64,000 nucleotides of DNA, from the NCBI GenBank assembly GCA_028023455.1, contig JAQFVV010012418.1:5513244-5577243 (forward strand), written 5' to 3'. The notes beneath the pieces were generated by a model. The model had not been told where the DNA came from. It saw only the letters and a list, made by a program, of their open reading frames with translations, and did not search any database. Of the stretch, positions 1 through 12,314 are shown piece after piece. Position 1 is the stretch's first letter. Every line of letters starts with the position of its first letter. The DNA comes from Epiperipatus broadwayi (taxonomy: Eukaryota > Onychophora > Udeonychophora > Euonychophora > Peripatidae). The position numbers and the translations under genes were made by a program.

Positions 1-156
1 TAATACACATGGTAACATTCTGCAAAATATCACCTATAGGAAATCCACAATATCTAATGGAAATTGAATTACTCAAATTGATTAAATATTTAAATACAAG
101 TATAATATATATATATATATACTTTAAGCTAGATGGAATTAGAGAGTATTTGAACT

Positions 157-980
157 GTCATCCATTCCATCTTATACAACTGAACACGTAGCAGCATACA
201 TGTGGAAAAAATAAATAATCTCCAATATACATATTTTGTGCTGAACCAGCCCTCATCAGTTGGTCCAGATCATTATCTTCCATACACACATATATAATCA
301 GTGCTCAGTATATATTAAGGACAAGCTTCAATCTTCTCCACTCTCCAATTCTTCAACCATCCATATCATTGAAAATCTGATAATGGCATGTTCAAATCCC
401 TTGTTTGGCAGTTTTTTTAATCACCATGCCCCAGTATGACGATAAAAAACTGGCAAACAAGGGATTGGAACATGACATCATCAGATTTTCAATGACATGG
501 GTATAATGATAAAAAAAATGATGATTAAAAAACTGGCAAACAAGGGATTAGAACATGCCATCATCAGATTTTCAATCGTATGAATGGCTGAAGAATTGGA
601 GAGTGGAGAAGATTGAAGCTTGTCCATTACAGTTTGAAGATTTGTTGTTTTAATATAAACTGAGCACTAATTATATATGTGTGGGTATGGTGATAAAAAA
701 TACTGGCAAACAGGGGATTGGAACATGCCATCATCAGATTTTCAATGATATGGATGGCTAAAGAATTGGATAGTGGAGAAGATTGAAGCCTGTCCATTAA
801 AGTTTGAAGATTTTCTATCTTAATATAAACTGAGCACTGATTATTTATATGTGTGAGAGATGATGATCCAAACCAAATGATGAGTACTGGTTCAGCACAA
901 AATATGTATATTGGAGATTATTTATCTTTTTCACATGTATCTGGTCATGTGTATCGGTTGTATAAAATGGAATGGATGAC
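157..980. repeat. Foldback element A, about 0.8 kb, with tandem copies in the centre
   Basis: The left arm (about 157-430) is the inverted copy of the right arm (about 710-980). For example, the left end GTCATCCATTCCATCTTATA is matched in reverse complement near 955-980, and the blocks around 'tctccaatatacatattttg' and 'cttcaatcttctccactctc' recur inverted. The centre holds partial direct copies of the right-arm unit starting near 449, 528 and 697 ('ggcaaacaagggatt' followed by 'catcagattttcaat'). No coding capacity is visible. It lies in the intron after exon 4 of the thioesterase gene. I read it as a foldback-type DNA transposon or MITE that suffered internal tandem duplication. No target-site duplication was established. 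Confidence 0.75.
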
Positions 981-1142
981 TAAAGAGAGTTTGAAAGTCT
1001 GAGTTCAAATATCCTTTAATTTTAAATTGATTTATTAGAAAGTTAATTTAAACTTATGCTAATGAATCATATAAAAGCCAATATGTTTTTGTTTATTTTA
1101 AATAAATGGGAAAATTAATTCTTATTCATTTCAGGTACTTAC

Positions 1143-1306
1143 ACGTATTTCTCCAATAAAAGAAGATCTCCTCTTAAAACTTTCACTATAAGTTTAAGTA
1201 ATTCTGGAGTTTTTAGGACTTGTTCTGGAGTTTCATTTAATTGCTTTATTAGGTCAATAATTTGATCATCACTCATTTGAGATGGTGAATAGGGAATTGA
1301 TGGAGC
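1143..1306 (-). CDS. OLAH: OLAH-like thioesterase, coding exon 4
   Basis: This exon encodes 54 complete codons plus two bases, starting Ala-Pro-Ser-Ile-Pro-Tyr and ending Leu-Glu-Lys-Tyr. It carries the lid-region signature of type II / OLAH thioesterases: a 'SDDQIIDLIKQL' helix, then NETPEQVLKTPELLKL, then VLRGD where the family usually has LRAD. The acceptor is TTTTAAG at 1307-1308, which is acceptable though not CAG. The donor is a consensus GTAAGT beginning at 1142, so the next intron is phase 2. The length of 164 nt agrees exactly with the phases on both sides. Exon 3 lies 94 bp upstream and joins in phase 0. The following exon, expected to hold the catalytic Asp and His, is not found between 1 and 1142, which is foldback repeat, and must lie outside the window. 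Gly for Ala in LRxD is a small departure from the common motif. Confidence 0.9.
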
Positions 1307-1400
1307 CTTAAAAGGATTTTAGAAAAAAATTCTATATAATTATTTTTCAATAAATCAAAAAAAAAAATTTAATTTAAGAAAATTAAAAAATAGACCTTAC

Positions 1401-1500
1401 ATGGGGTGGAGATATGCCAGAGACGAATATGTGTAAAGGTTCCAGATTAAATTTTTTTTTTATGTAAATAGCGAATTCATAGCAGCAATATGAACCAAAA
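1401..1500 (-). CDS. OLAH: OLAH-like thioesterase, coding exon 3 (nucleophile elbow)
   Basis: The first base completes a codon begun in exon 2 (AG + T = Ser), giving Gly-His-Ser-Phe-Gly-Ser-Tyr, the nucleophile elbow with the catalytic serine. Then come an alpha helix (CCYEFAIYIKKKFNLEP) and the strand LHIFVSGISPPH, matching the 'EPLHLF.S' strand of the family. Length is 100 nt (1 + 33 codons). The acceptor ATTTTTAG ends at 1501 and the donor CAT|GTAAGG begins at 1400. The exon ends in phase 0 and joins exon 4 to give ...SPPH-APSIP..., a natural continuation. The family normally has Met after the serine (GHSMG); here it is Phe. The exon is too short and too fragmented to show up as a long open frame, so it was found by motif and splice-phase agreement. 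Confidence 0.9.
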
Positions 1501-4500
1501 CTAAAAATATCAATAACAGTATATAAAATAAATGGTTATATATATGTATAGTGTAACCTCCATGTTGTAGTTTACGTGTAGCTTTTTGAAAAATGTATAT
1601 GCATTTTTTTATTATGCCTTTTAAAACTTTATAAAAGTTATTTATTTAAAACAAATCATTGACAAGTTAAAAAAAAAATAATTGTAAAAAATAAAAAAGT
1701 ATATTTTTTTGTTTATTGTAAAATAATAATTAAAAATAAAATTGACCAATTTTAAAACATTAAGTTGCCAGAGAAACTTGGAAGTTGCCCGACAATGAAG
1801 GAAAAAACCCCAGTATATAATCTGCTTTTCAAACATTGGAGGATTTTGGTTAAGTTCTTCGGTGTTCTGCTTATAAATTTAAAGCCAGGAAAATTATTTT
1901 GATTCTCATATGTACATGTATAATGGCAATATTAGGGTAGTGCTCAAATTCATCTTTCAGAATATAGTTTAGTCATGGAGAGTTAACAATGCCTTAACAT
2001 TGAACAACAACACAATTCAGCTATTTAATAGTATAAAAGAATTTACCTGTTGAATGTTATAAGAAGAAATTATCTAAGAAGAGAAGGATTTATACATTAG
2101 ACATATTTGATTTCTTGCATGTGCATTTTAGAATGCTTATATGACAGCCAATCAGATGTAATGATCAGTGTATAGGGAGCTCTCAAGCCACAACACAAGA
2201 CAGAGATTTTATAAGAAAAAAGTGGTTCCACCTTCTTCTTTACTTAAATTTCTATATATATAAGCCAGTCTGAAGCATTTTGATTAAGAACATGAAGCTT
2301 TTAAACATCTTCACATTTAACTCACTGTGTATTATTTCTAAATCAATAACGTGGAATCTTTTGATTTACAACAAAGTAATTTTTTTTTCAGACCTTATAA
2401 AAAAGCAAGAAAAGATTAAGATCTTTATCTACAAAAAAATTAAGTGTTGGTTATTAAAAAATAAATAAAAACAAGAAGGAATTAGGATCTTTATTTTTGA
2501 AGAAATGAAGGATTATTTTCCAAATTGATGTAAAAATTAAATTTTTTAAAAATGATATAATAATTGTAAAAAAAAATCAATTGGTCAAGAACTTAATGCA
2601 GTTATTTCTGAGGTAGACATGTGAGTGAATGGAAGATTTATGTTAGGGTTGCTTTCAGAAAATAGAAGTGTGTAGCCAGTAGAATTCAATATAAAATGAG
2701 CACTCAGAGGCTCAGTTTGGAAATCTAATTTTCACTCTTACATGTACTAAACTTTTTCTAAAAGCTGATCACTATTCACTAACTATGTAATCATAAATAA
2801 ATAGATAGCTTAACAATGAGAGAAATTAATGAATAGCTAAAAGGAATATAGAAGAAAGAAAATACCCTGACAGAAACTTTCAACAATTCTTGTGTATTTG
2901 ATTCATCCAAAAATCATAATGATTTCAACTTATGTTAATCTGAAAGGAAAATAATTGTTAAACTGGAAACCTGAAGCTATAAAAGGAAAAGTAAAAAAGC
3001 TAAATTAAAAATTAACTATAACAAGAAAGAAAAAAAATCCTGGGCTAAGAACTTAACACCACCATCAAGATCTATCTAGAAGAGACACTTAACTGAGCAA
3101 CTACAAAAAAACTAAATAGAAAAAAATCCATAATCAGATAAAGCATCATAGTGTGCACATTGTGCTTATAAACATTATTTTATAAAATAATAATTGAAAA
3201 TAATGAATTTTTTAGTTGTTTTGTGGAAAATATTTTGTTTATTAAAATTGTATGGCAACATTATCATTTTCAAAAGAAAAAGGGAAGATTCAATTTAAAG
3301 TTGATGTTCTTTATTGTGAAATTTTTTTTTTAGAATTTGATTATTGTAAGGAAATAGTTCATTAAGCTTAAATGTTAATTAAATAAGAAGAATCAGAATG
3401 GAATAAAAATTATATTTGTTATATAAAATGTGGATAAGATTGATCAATATATATTAACATTGGGTTTGTCATGTCATATTCTACATTTTTTATTCTTTTA
3501 TTTATTAGTTAACTTCCTAAATAATTGTTTTAAAAAATAATAATTCTTGAAAATTATTTTTTGATATCTTTATTCTTATAGGAGAGTGTGACTAATTTCA
3601 TTATAAAGTTGTGCTTTAAGAGATTTGTAAGTAATCTCAGTGAAATTATTTAATAATGGAATAATTAAAGTGTATATATTTTCTCTTATTCACAGTACCA
3701 GATCCTTGCAATAACAAAGCTAGTCAAGGCATCATAATATTTGCAATACCATTACATATGTGTGAGTGTACATTTGTTAATATCCTGATAGTTCTTTATA
3801 GAATAATCTGGATGATGCAAAAATAAAAATCACTTTTGAAGTCCATATATGATTTGATAATTAGTTTATTGAAGACAGTATACTCATGGTTCCTGATGTC
3901 TTAGAGCATTGATGATAATCCATATTGATATCATGATCACAACATTTTTTATGTTTATTATTATAAATATTTTAGCACTTAAATATGTGTGTGCAAGTGA
4001 AATTTTAATGATTTATTTTTTATTATGCCCTAAGTTTGGTATTGGCTAGATGATGATTATCTTCAAATTTTATTGTGTATCTCTTGACTGTTGACACTTG
4101 ATAATTAATGCTGGCGGTGTGATATTATAACTTATATTTAATTACAATGGCTTCCAATGTTGATTTTTGCTCATTTTCCATGTTCAGTGAAAATAGAGAT
4201 GCTTATGTTTGTGTCAGTGATTTTCAACATCCTTGATACCCTATTATTTCACCCATTACAGTATATATAACAAAACTGGAGTTAACCTTATAAAATTAAC
4301 TAGAATAAATAAATATTAGTTATAGTTTACAATTTTCTATTTAAATATATTCTCAGACCTATAAGCACATTGTAATCATAATCACAGAATCAAACTCTCC
4401 ATATTTTACAGATTTTCAATATGACTGCCACATATTATGTGGAAATCTAGTTCACCTATATCTTCAAACGTGACCTTGTCAATGATGGCAAGAACTATGT

Positions 4501-6627
4501 TGAAATGCATTCTCAGATTATCCAAAAACACTAAAAAGGAAGGATCCAACATGGTATTTCTGAGGTATCTCAGTAGTAGAAATTTCTTCACTATATTTGT
4601 CAGATTTGGTGAACATCACCAATGTGAAAATGATAGTGGTGTATAAGTTATAGTGGCTATCACTTGCTGTCAGTATAGTTTTTCTGCAGCTTTTCAAAAT
4701 CATATAAATTTTAAATTGTGAACTATATAAAATCTATATTTTTTATAGTTCTGATAATACTACTAGAATTATAAAAACTGGTAAAGCAGCATGATACATT
4801 ATTTTAACCTTTTAATATCCCCCAAAAAGACAAATTTCATAGACTCTATAATAATATTTATTTATTGAGAAAGAAAAATAGAATTATTCCAAAAATAAAC
4901 ATATAATTAAAATAATATATAAATATTCATATAAGATCAAAAGTAGACAACGAGTCCTTTTAATGTAAAAAGTTTCTGCAGAAAGTAATAAAATGGTTTG
5001 AAACTTGAAAAGAATTTATTTTATAAAAATAATAAAGCAAAATTGCATTTCTGAAGTCATAAGTAAAAATAATATGAATTAGCAGTGATATGGATAACAT
5101 AAAAATTATTTATATTTTATGTAGAAAAATATATATCAATTATGATTGACTGTAAAGAAGAAAATATATTTGATAAGTATATAAAAAATAAGGAAATTCT
5201 AGAATATCATAGATATGTTGAAGATATAATTGTAATAATAAAAATATTGTTAACGTATTTAAAGAATTAAACAATAATAAATGCAATATTAAATTTACAA
5301 TGGAAAAAGATGAGAAGAGATTAAAGTATTTAGACATTTTTTAAGATTTGCTTTGCATCGCCACGATATTGTTTTTATTCTTGTTAAAATTACAAATTTC
5401 ATTTTAGAAAAATAAAAATTAACAAAAAAAAAGGTTTATCCAATTTTTTATTTCTTTTAGATAAATTTCATAATTTTTTATTTTATTGTAAATCAAAAAA
5501 AGTACTATAAAGTTTGAAAAAAAAAAAAAAAGAACAACGGCCCAGTAACATTATAATTCTGTTTGTTTACATAGAAATACACCCTCAAGAGGTTTCAACA
5601 CGCTAAGAGAATACAACCTTAAATAAATTAATGGTGAAATACTGATTAAACATTATATTAAGGATAAAGAAAAAAGAGGTATAACTAATCCAAATTCATA
5701 TCAGCCATGGTCACAGAAAATAGCAGCTTTGAATGAGTTTATGTTAAGAAATGATAAGTTAACATGGATGTAAAAGAAGTATTTGAACAGATATTGAAAG
5801 TTGAGAATGATTGTTACTATGGAATATAAAAGAAAGGATATTTAAAAAAATTTCAAAAATAATAATAATAATATAAAAGATAAGGCAGATATAAATATAA
5901 GAAATGAGTTTCAGTTCCATATTCAGAGCATTTATATAAGACATTGATAAAAGAAGTTACCTGATATTAAAATAGGATGGAAAAATTTTAGGAAAATGGA
6001 TGTGTAACTCAAAAAGAATGAGTAATATTAAAAATAGGGTAGGGTTGGTTTATAAAATTAGTTGTGATCTTTGCAATATGATATATATAGGTCAAACAGG
6101 AAAGACTGCCATGGAAAGAGGTAAGGAACATAATAGAGCAATTAACAGAAAGGATATAAGATCATGGCCACATTTACATTTTTTGGATACTGGACATAAA
6201 ATGAATTTTAAAAAAAAATTCAGATAAACTGTTAAAAATTACAAGGACAAAATGTTTGAATATTCAATAAAATTTAAAGTGCCTATATAGATATATGCAA
6301 ATCTTTCTCCATTGTTTAAACAAAGGAGGGCAAACAATTATTCAAGTCAAAAAAAAAATCCCATAAAAACATGCTTATGTAGGAAAAATACATATTCTTA
6401 TTGTATTTTTTTCTTCAGATAGAGAATTAAACAAAAGATTTATAAATATTTTGAAAAAGATTAGATTCTGATTTATTCATATTCAAAACAAATGAAAGAT
6501 GTACTTTATAACTTCTGAAATAATTATCCTAAATAATATCATAGGAAAATATAATTTATTAATTATCTTTTAAGCAAGTAAGTTTTTACAAAACTGTTAA
6601 TAATAAACTATTTATGCTTTACTTTAC
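1501..6627 (-). other. Intron 2 of the OLAH-like gene (5,127 bp)
   Basis: Bounded by the exon 2 donor (G|GTAAAG) and the exon 3 acceptor (ATTTTTAG), this intron is phase 2 and splits the catalytic serine codon AG|T. Bases 1501 to about 4980 are very AT-rich, with poly-A/T runs and short open frames that look random; I see no gene or RNA there. The part from about 4985 to 6230 holds a Penelope-like element fragment, listed separately. The remainder, 6231-6627, is AT-rich with nothing recognisable. Confidence 0.85.
4985..6230 (+). mobile_element. Decayed Penelope-like retroelement (RT end plus GIY-YIG endonuclease)
   Basis: Several frames on the plus strand together resemble the C-terminal half of a Penelope-like element. 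Near 5010-5340 there are reverse transcriptase pieces: 'LEKNLFYKNN', 'VEKYIS', then YHRYVEDII, which matches the YxRYVDDI catalytic box with the first Asp replaced by Glu, and LNNNKCNIKFTMEKDEKRLK followed by YLDIF. Near 5555-5760 there is a degraded connecting region. An intact 75-aa frame at 6000-6227 contains GLVYKISCDLCNMIYIGQTG followed by ERGKEHNRA and FLDTGH. This is a GIY-YIG endonuclease with the Cys-x2-Cys insert typical of Penelope-like elements. Stops and frameshifts make it inactive. It is antisense to the host gene, inside intron 2. The 5' part of the element is missing or unrecognisable. Confidence 0.8.
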
Positions 6628-6766
6628 CTATGTCCTAAAAAGATAAATGGTTTCTCTATTAACATATCGATAAGATCTGAAGCCATAATGACAATAAGAT
6701 CATGCATACTGGATGGTATTGGTTCTTTGATTCGAATTTCTCGTCCAGGAGGTCTAATGGCACATA
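6628..6766 (-). CDS. OLAH: OLAH-like thioesterase, coding exon 2
   Basis: The exon supplies TA to complete a Val codon begun in exon 1 (G|TA), then 45 codons, then AG, the first two bases of the catalytic Ser codon. The protein reads CAIRPPGREIRIKEP, a clear Pro-Gly-Arg-Glu block of type II thioesterases, then a helix (SSMHDLIVIMASDLIDMLI), then EKPFIFLGH leading into the nucleophile Ser. The acceptor is ATTTTCAG at 6767-6769 and the donor is CATAG|GTAAAG at 6628/6627. The length of 139 nt equals 2 + 135 + 2, exactly as the phases require. Composition is less AT-rich than the flanks. Order, phase and motif spacing agree with exons 1 and 3, so pseudogene status is unlikely, although the full gene cannot be seen. 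Confidence 0.92.
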
Positions 6767-7417
6767 CTGAAAATGAAATTATTTAATCAGAATAATTTAT
6801 TCATTTCATATTCTATTAAATTTTTAATTAAAATAGTTTTATAAATTTGTAAAACAATATTCAATTACTATTATCATGCATATAATAATATACTCAGCTT
6901 TAAATAATCATAATTACTTTTTTTTTTTTTAAGATTATTTTTATTTGTGAATGTTTTGTGAAATTCTACCATCTTTCAACATATATCTATGTCAATTCAA
7001 TTTTCATATTTCTAGATTATTTAGTCTTCTTTGCCCTCAATGTGTAAATATAACAATTAGGAGCATCTTCAGTGAGAAGTAACATTTTCATTCATAATTA
7101 TAAGTTATCTTTCCTACTCTTCTATTATCTAAACTACATAGTCAACCATCACAATTAATTAATAGATTAAATGCTACTGTAATATGCTAATATCACTAGA
7201 ATATTTTGGGTAAGTGGTATGAAAAATATAAATAATAAATTAATAAATATGTTTGATAAATATTTGTAACTAATCAAATCTTTCAGATTTGCAATATATT
7301 TGTTTAAAGTTGTTACAAATCTTAAAACTAACACTCAGTTTAGAATCTTATAGATGAAAATGTTATAATGGTAAATCTTAATAATGATAATGTTCCTTAT
7401 AATTAAGACTCGTATAT

Positions 7418-8241
7418 ATATTGTAATGGAAATGATTTTATCCCAACACATTGGTCACCATTTGTAATGTAAATGAGTTTATTGTGTAATGAAATGAACT
7501 ATTCTCCTAGGCTCTTGTTTAACATTCCTACAGATTTGAACGGCATTTATGATGGATCGGATATGACAACCATCTGAGTTCATGCCTCCAACAAATGGCT
7601 GTACCAATTCTAATAGAACAATCTATTAAGTATGAGACCAGATTCTTCTAACAACACAATTGAAGTGTCTAGCACCAATAATTAGTCATTAATTGGATTG
7701 GAATAGAACAAAATAGCTATTTATGCCACTTGTTTTTATTTGTAAATTGGGGCCATGGAACGAGTTTGAGTCCCTAAAGTTTTCAAATTATAAAGGTATC
7801 AACTTTATAGTATGCTGAGTTCAACTCTAATACCTATTATTACTACATGGTTGCACTTTAGATCATCAATATCATATTCTCATCATATTCCTGTCACTCT
7901 TCAGTATTTAAACTCCATGGTCATATGCACAATCCTGACAAACTAAGGTGATGATTATCATAAGTTTGATCTAAACTAAAAATATTTATGAGTTAGTTGT
8001 GTAGCATGGCATGTATAATGGAAAGTTGAATAAATGATATGGCATGGCTAATAGATAGATAAATGATATGACATGGGTAATGGAAAGATAGATAAATGAT
8101 ACGGCAAGGATAATGGAAAGTTGAATAAATGATATGACATGAGCAATGGAAAATTAAATAAATGATATGGCATGGGTAATGGAAAGTTGAGTAAATGATG
8201 TGGCATGGGCATGGAAAGTTGGATAAATGATAAACACCCAC
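7418..8241 (+). repeat. Foldback element B, single arm plus minisatellite spacer
   Basis: The segment 7418 to about 7990 is a diverged copy of the left arm of the complete foldback at 19771-21062. Shared blocks include 'cccaacacattggtcaccat', 'tttatgatggatcggatatg' and 'gcctccaacaaatggctg'. It continues into the spacer minisatellite (7990-8241), but the inverted right arm is absent, so this is a truncated or half-deleted copy. No gene is seen. Confidence 0.75.
7990..8241 (+). repeat. Minisatellite, units of roughly 30-40 bp, about 7 copies
   Basis: Degenerate tandem units follow the pattern 'aaatgatatggcatgg' plus 'taatggaaagttgaat', repeated about seven times. The same units in inverted orientation form the spacer of the complete foldback near 20340-20465. 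The 82-codon open frame on the minus strand here, with recurring Cys-His-Ile-Ile-Tyr, is only a by-product of the tandem units and should not be taken as a gene. Confidence 0.8.
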
Positions 8242-8933
8242 AAATTCAAATTAAGTAAAATAAATCATTAACAAATTTATTTCATTATGGGTGATTTACA
8301 ATATTTTATACTAAATTAATTTGATATTTGGATAGATCAGATCATCCTCCATTTTGATTTGCATAATATAATGATTATCTCCTAACTTTTGATCCCATGT
8401 AAGATGGTCATTCACTACCTGGTTTAAACATTTATCTAATTTAACAATATAATTCATGATTAATTTGATATGATCATCCTGTTGACCAATCCTTCTGTTT
8501 CCTGGCTTTAGCTTGGCAACCTTAATCTATGGCAGTGCATCATGATTTACTGACTGTCTTCCTTGAGTATGAAGTTCCCTCTTTGGCACTACCAGTGATT
8601 ATGATAGCAATAGCCATTTATACAAGATGTTTAATCAGTCATACAAAATAACAAATAATAATAATTAAGTTAATTTAACAATAACAATAAACATAAATTT
8701 GTCATGTACTAGTGTGAGCATTTAATGTTTTATATATAAAATCTCACCTCAACACCAGTCAGTCATCCGGTCTTTTAGTGATAGGTCTAAGTATCAGCAT
8801 CTATATTTTATTGCACTCAAAAATTATAGTGAATGACATACAGACCCCCCTTACATAATTATGATTGATGATTATAGGGCTGGATCATCAATTCTTTAAA
8901 AAAAAATAAAGAGATGTACAACAAAGAAAAATG
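8242..8933. other. AT-rich intron sequence, nothing recognised
   Basis: No open frame, tandem repeat or match to the other repeats of the window was recognised in this stretch. Confidence 0.5.
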
Positions 8934-11885
8934 GGATTCCAAGACTCAAGACCCTACAAATGACCACCTTGAAATTACACATAGTATACCTCTTTCCACA
9001 CGGCCGACATAGGTCATGGAGAAGCAATAAGACTCTGATGAATAAAAGAAAGGTTCTTAATTGACTAAAATATCACTAAACTAATTTAACTTAATGCATA
9101 GTTTTCATAGATATAGGCTATAAATAATAATTGGAATTGGATTGAATTAGATCAATAACGAGACAGAGAACGAAATACATTAAATTAATTATATATTTAT
9201 TTACAATTGGCATAGCTATATATCACTTATTTACAACAGCATTCAGCGTAGAATGTACGCAAACATTTGGTAATTCGAGAACACATTCTCTTTTTATATA
9301 CAATTCAAAATAGCTTTATATAAATACTTTCATTTAATTTTCATAAATGGGTTTAACATGTGCCCATCTTATGAGTTGCTTTTCAATTAATACATAATCA
9401 ATCACTACGTTATGCCTATAAATCTCAATAAGCCAAATCCTATTACATCAGTGGCTGTTAGATAAATAATTATATCGAACTTTGATCATGAATTTATTTA
9501 CTAAAATATACAATATAATTTAATAACGAGCGCATAAACCAGCTCAAGTAATGATCGATCGAACATGGCTTTCGAGAGAAAATTTCAGAATGCTGAAAGC
9601 GTTATGTTAAGGTGGGAGAGTTGGCTGCATAAGATTTTACCAATGCGCTATGGCACAGGTAAACAATAATAGGAAAAGTCGCTCTGCGGATGGATGAAAT
9701 AACTTCAGGGTTCTTGCGACAAACGCCGGTACCCTGTAACCGATCGCAATGCTGCGTGAAAAGGAACATTTTGTTCAGGAATGGCGGGGGACTTACATGC
9801 TAACCTGGCCTTGGCTCAGGCTTCGCTACTGCTCTACCCTATAAGAGAAGATGTGCTGGCAACGCCGTGGCTCCATCTTGAGATACGTATATTACGTATA
9901 GCAGCAAAACGAGAATAATTTTATAAAATAATATCATATTCGCCAAGCAAAGAATAGTATATTTCATACTATGAAATACGAGTTAATAGCATATTAGCTC
10001 TATCAAATTGGGACCAACTCTTGCGTAGCCTGGTAATAAACGTCTATGCTACGAAAGGGAATATTAATACATCTGTACTTTGACATGTTCGATCTATTAA
10101 GTTATTTATAGATAATAATTTAAGGAGGGAAAGTATATTTCTATGGACTTAAGAATTTAAATGTCAAATATACTTATAAATACGATCAAAGCTAAATTTA
10201 ATTCTAAATAAAACTAAAAGGTTAAGTTTTAAATGGTTGATTATAAAAGAGCCACATTTCATATATTAAATCATTTAAATAATAAAAAAATAATAGGATT
10301 TCGAAACAGCGCAGAAAGTTGACGCTACAAACAAATTACGCGAAGATTTTCAAATAATATCTTCTTAAAATATACATGAAATTAGTGCCTACTGTTTCAA
10401 AATATTGGCATATAAAATATAATAAGCATTTAAAATAAAATACGCAAAGAAATATAGATACAACCGCAGTGATATAACTTTAAACTAAATAATTTACTTT
10501 GAAGTGAATGGGAAATATAAATAAGTCAGATTATTTAAACTTTAACACATTAAATTTTGATAGCAATTGACATATTTAAAATATTAACTAAATGGATTTA
10601 AGTTTTGGGTACATATTAGTTTTATAATCATTTTAAAAAAGAGAGTTAGCTAACTTATATAGATATTATTTACACAAAGAATTACACAGAATTACAGAGC
10701 TCTGCGGTTTGAAAAATAAAACGGTACCGGTATTTTTATCTGGACTGCAAGTTCTTGGCTGTTGGTTTGGTTTAGTTTGACTGGGCGGCATCATCTTTCC
10801 CATTATGTTAGGCTCGTCTCTTCCATCGGCATGATGGTGGTTTAGGCATTTCGACGAGAGAAACCCCATTCTCCCGCGGAGTAACAGCAACAAAATGCCC
10901 GCTTTTAGCCGGACATGTTAAACATTAACAATTGTGAAGACTGGCTGCAATTCTCACTAACAATATGGCTGTCTATTTCTAACAATATGGCTCTCCTCTG
11001 TTCAAAAAAATACAGAGTATTTATCTTTTTTCCTTATCGGAATCTATCGCCTCAAGACTCACTAAACTCAGGAATTTAATTAAATATTTTACAATCCAGA
11101 TTTTTAAAATCTTAGATAACTTATGTTAGAAACATTCCATAAGCTATTATTATAATTAAGATTTTTCGTTGCAAACAATTGTCCAATTTAGATTTTAAAA
11201 TAACTTACTCTTATCTAAGGAGATTTTAATTAGTAAATTTTGAACTAGTTTTACTTTTTACGAATTCCAGGTGTGGTCGTTAATGACACTTGTTTACAAT
11301 CAAAAATCTTTTAATTACTTGACCAGCTTTTAATCTTACATATAATAGAAACTTTTTATTTTAAAAACAACCTTTTAACATTTTTTTAAAACGAAAACAT
11401 TTTTAACATATTTATTAAAAATAATTTACAAACATATTTTGATATAGCTTTTAAACATATTTTCGAGAAACTTTTCCCTGCAATATATTTAAAACAAGAA
11501 ATCTTTTAACAATTTTTAAAGACATTTAATATTATTTTTAGATAATGGCTTTTACATATTTTAAATCATGTCTTTCTTCTATATAGCACAGATTATATAT
11601 CCACATACGAAATTACAATATTAAACAAACAAAATTAATAATTTACTTCTAACTTAAATAATATAATAAACATTTTTAGAAATATTAAATAACTTTAGTA
11701 CGCTATAATTTTACTAATCCTATCTAATTATAGCGTTCATTCGCACGCAAATATATAATACTGTTTATACAGACATGAGCGAATTTTAGATTTATTAACA
11801 TTTAAATAGGTTCGAACTTAGCACAGATGAGAGTGTCATTAGGTTTGATGGTGAAACGATAGGGACTTGGAAAGTTATCGTTTCA
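8934..11885 (-). repeat. Terminal direct repeat of element 1, left copy (3' LTR in element orientation)
   Basis: This is the longer copy (2,952 bp). It includes a segment, about 9261-10088, that the right copy lacks. That segment has visibly higher GC near 9560-9890. A perfect hairpin TGAAACGATA-N14-TATCGTTTCA closes its right end (11852-11885). The block 10735-10900 is strongly conserved in the other copy and gives a 75-codon minus-strand frame in both, but I do not regard that as a proven gene. Confidence 0.75.
11852..11885. repeat. Terminal hairpin of the element 1 repeat
   Basis: A perfect 10-bp inverted repeat, TGAAACGATA and TATCGTTTCA, separated by 14 bases. It is repeated with one loop change at 16882-16915 in the other copy. 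It marks the element-orientation start of each LTR. Confidence 0.8.
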
Positions 11886-12314
11886 TATCCGAATACTTGG
11901 GACAAAAAAAATAACAAAAAAAAAAAAGGATTTTACTTACAGTTGGCTATTAAATAATTTTATAAGCTTTTTTTTTTTTTACTAATAATATTAAATCAAT
12001 TAAGCTACCACATAGAGATGAAAAACATATAAACCCAATTGCCTGCTACATTCTATACCGAGGAACTTCATACATATTAGACAATCAATTATTAAAAAAA
12101 AAAATACGACTAAATTAAAAGTTTAAAAGCACTCCACACAAAATAGGATATTGTCAAATATTTACATTAAACAAACTTTTATATCCTACTGGATATATGT
12201 CAATTAATATGCAATGGGATGTTAGTTTTTTTTTTATATATATAATAAGGATAATTTATAAACTATATAATGATAAGGAAAGGCAGATCGTAACAAATAT
12301 ATACATATTTTTAT
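11886..12314. other. Non-coding trailer of element 1
   Basis: AT-rich sequence with several poly-A/T tracts lies between ORF B and the 3' terminal repeat. No convincing polypurine tract abuts the repeat in element orientation. An A/G-rich tract near 11900-11930 is on the opposite strand. Confidence 0.5.

Noticed and set aside
1-1142. Search for the terminal thioesterase exon with catalytic Asp and His
   Set aside because: The stretch is foldback repeat with no Gly-Gly-His-Phe-like motif or suitable acceptor, so the exon must lie outside the window.
4406-4703. Overlapping open frames on both strands near 4400-4700, tested as a missing thioesterase exon
   Set aside because: The translations lack thioesterase motifs, and exons 2 and 3 already join in phase with nothing missing between them.
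7993-8241. 82-codon Cys/His-rich minus-strand frame resembling zinc-finger repeats
   Set aside because: It is the translation of a minisatellite; spacing is set by the DNA unit and does not match any zinc finger.
10666-10893. 75-codon frame shared by both repeats of element 1 (also 15728-15925)
   Set aside because: Conservation is at DNA level over the whole repeat; the frame length differs between copies and no domain is visible.
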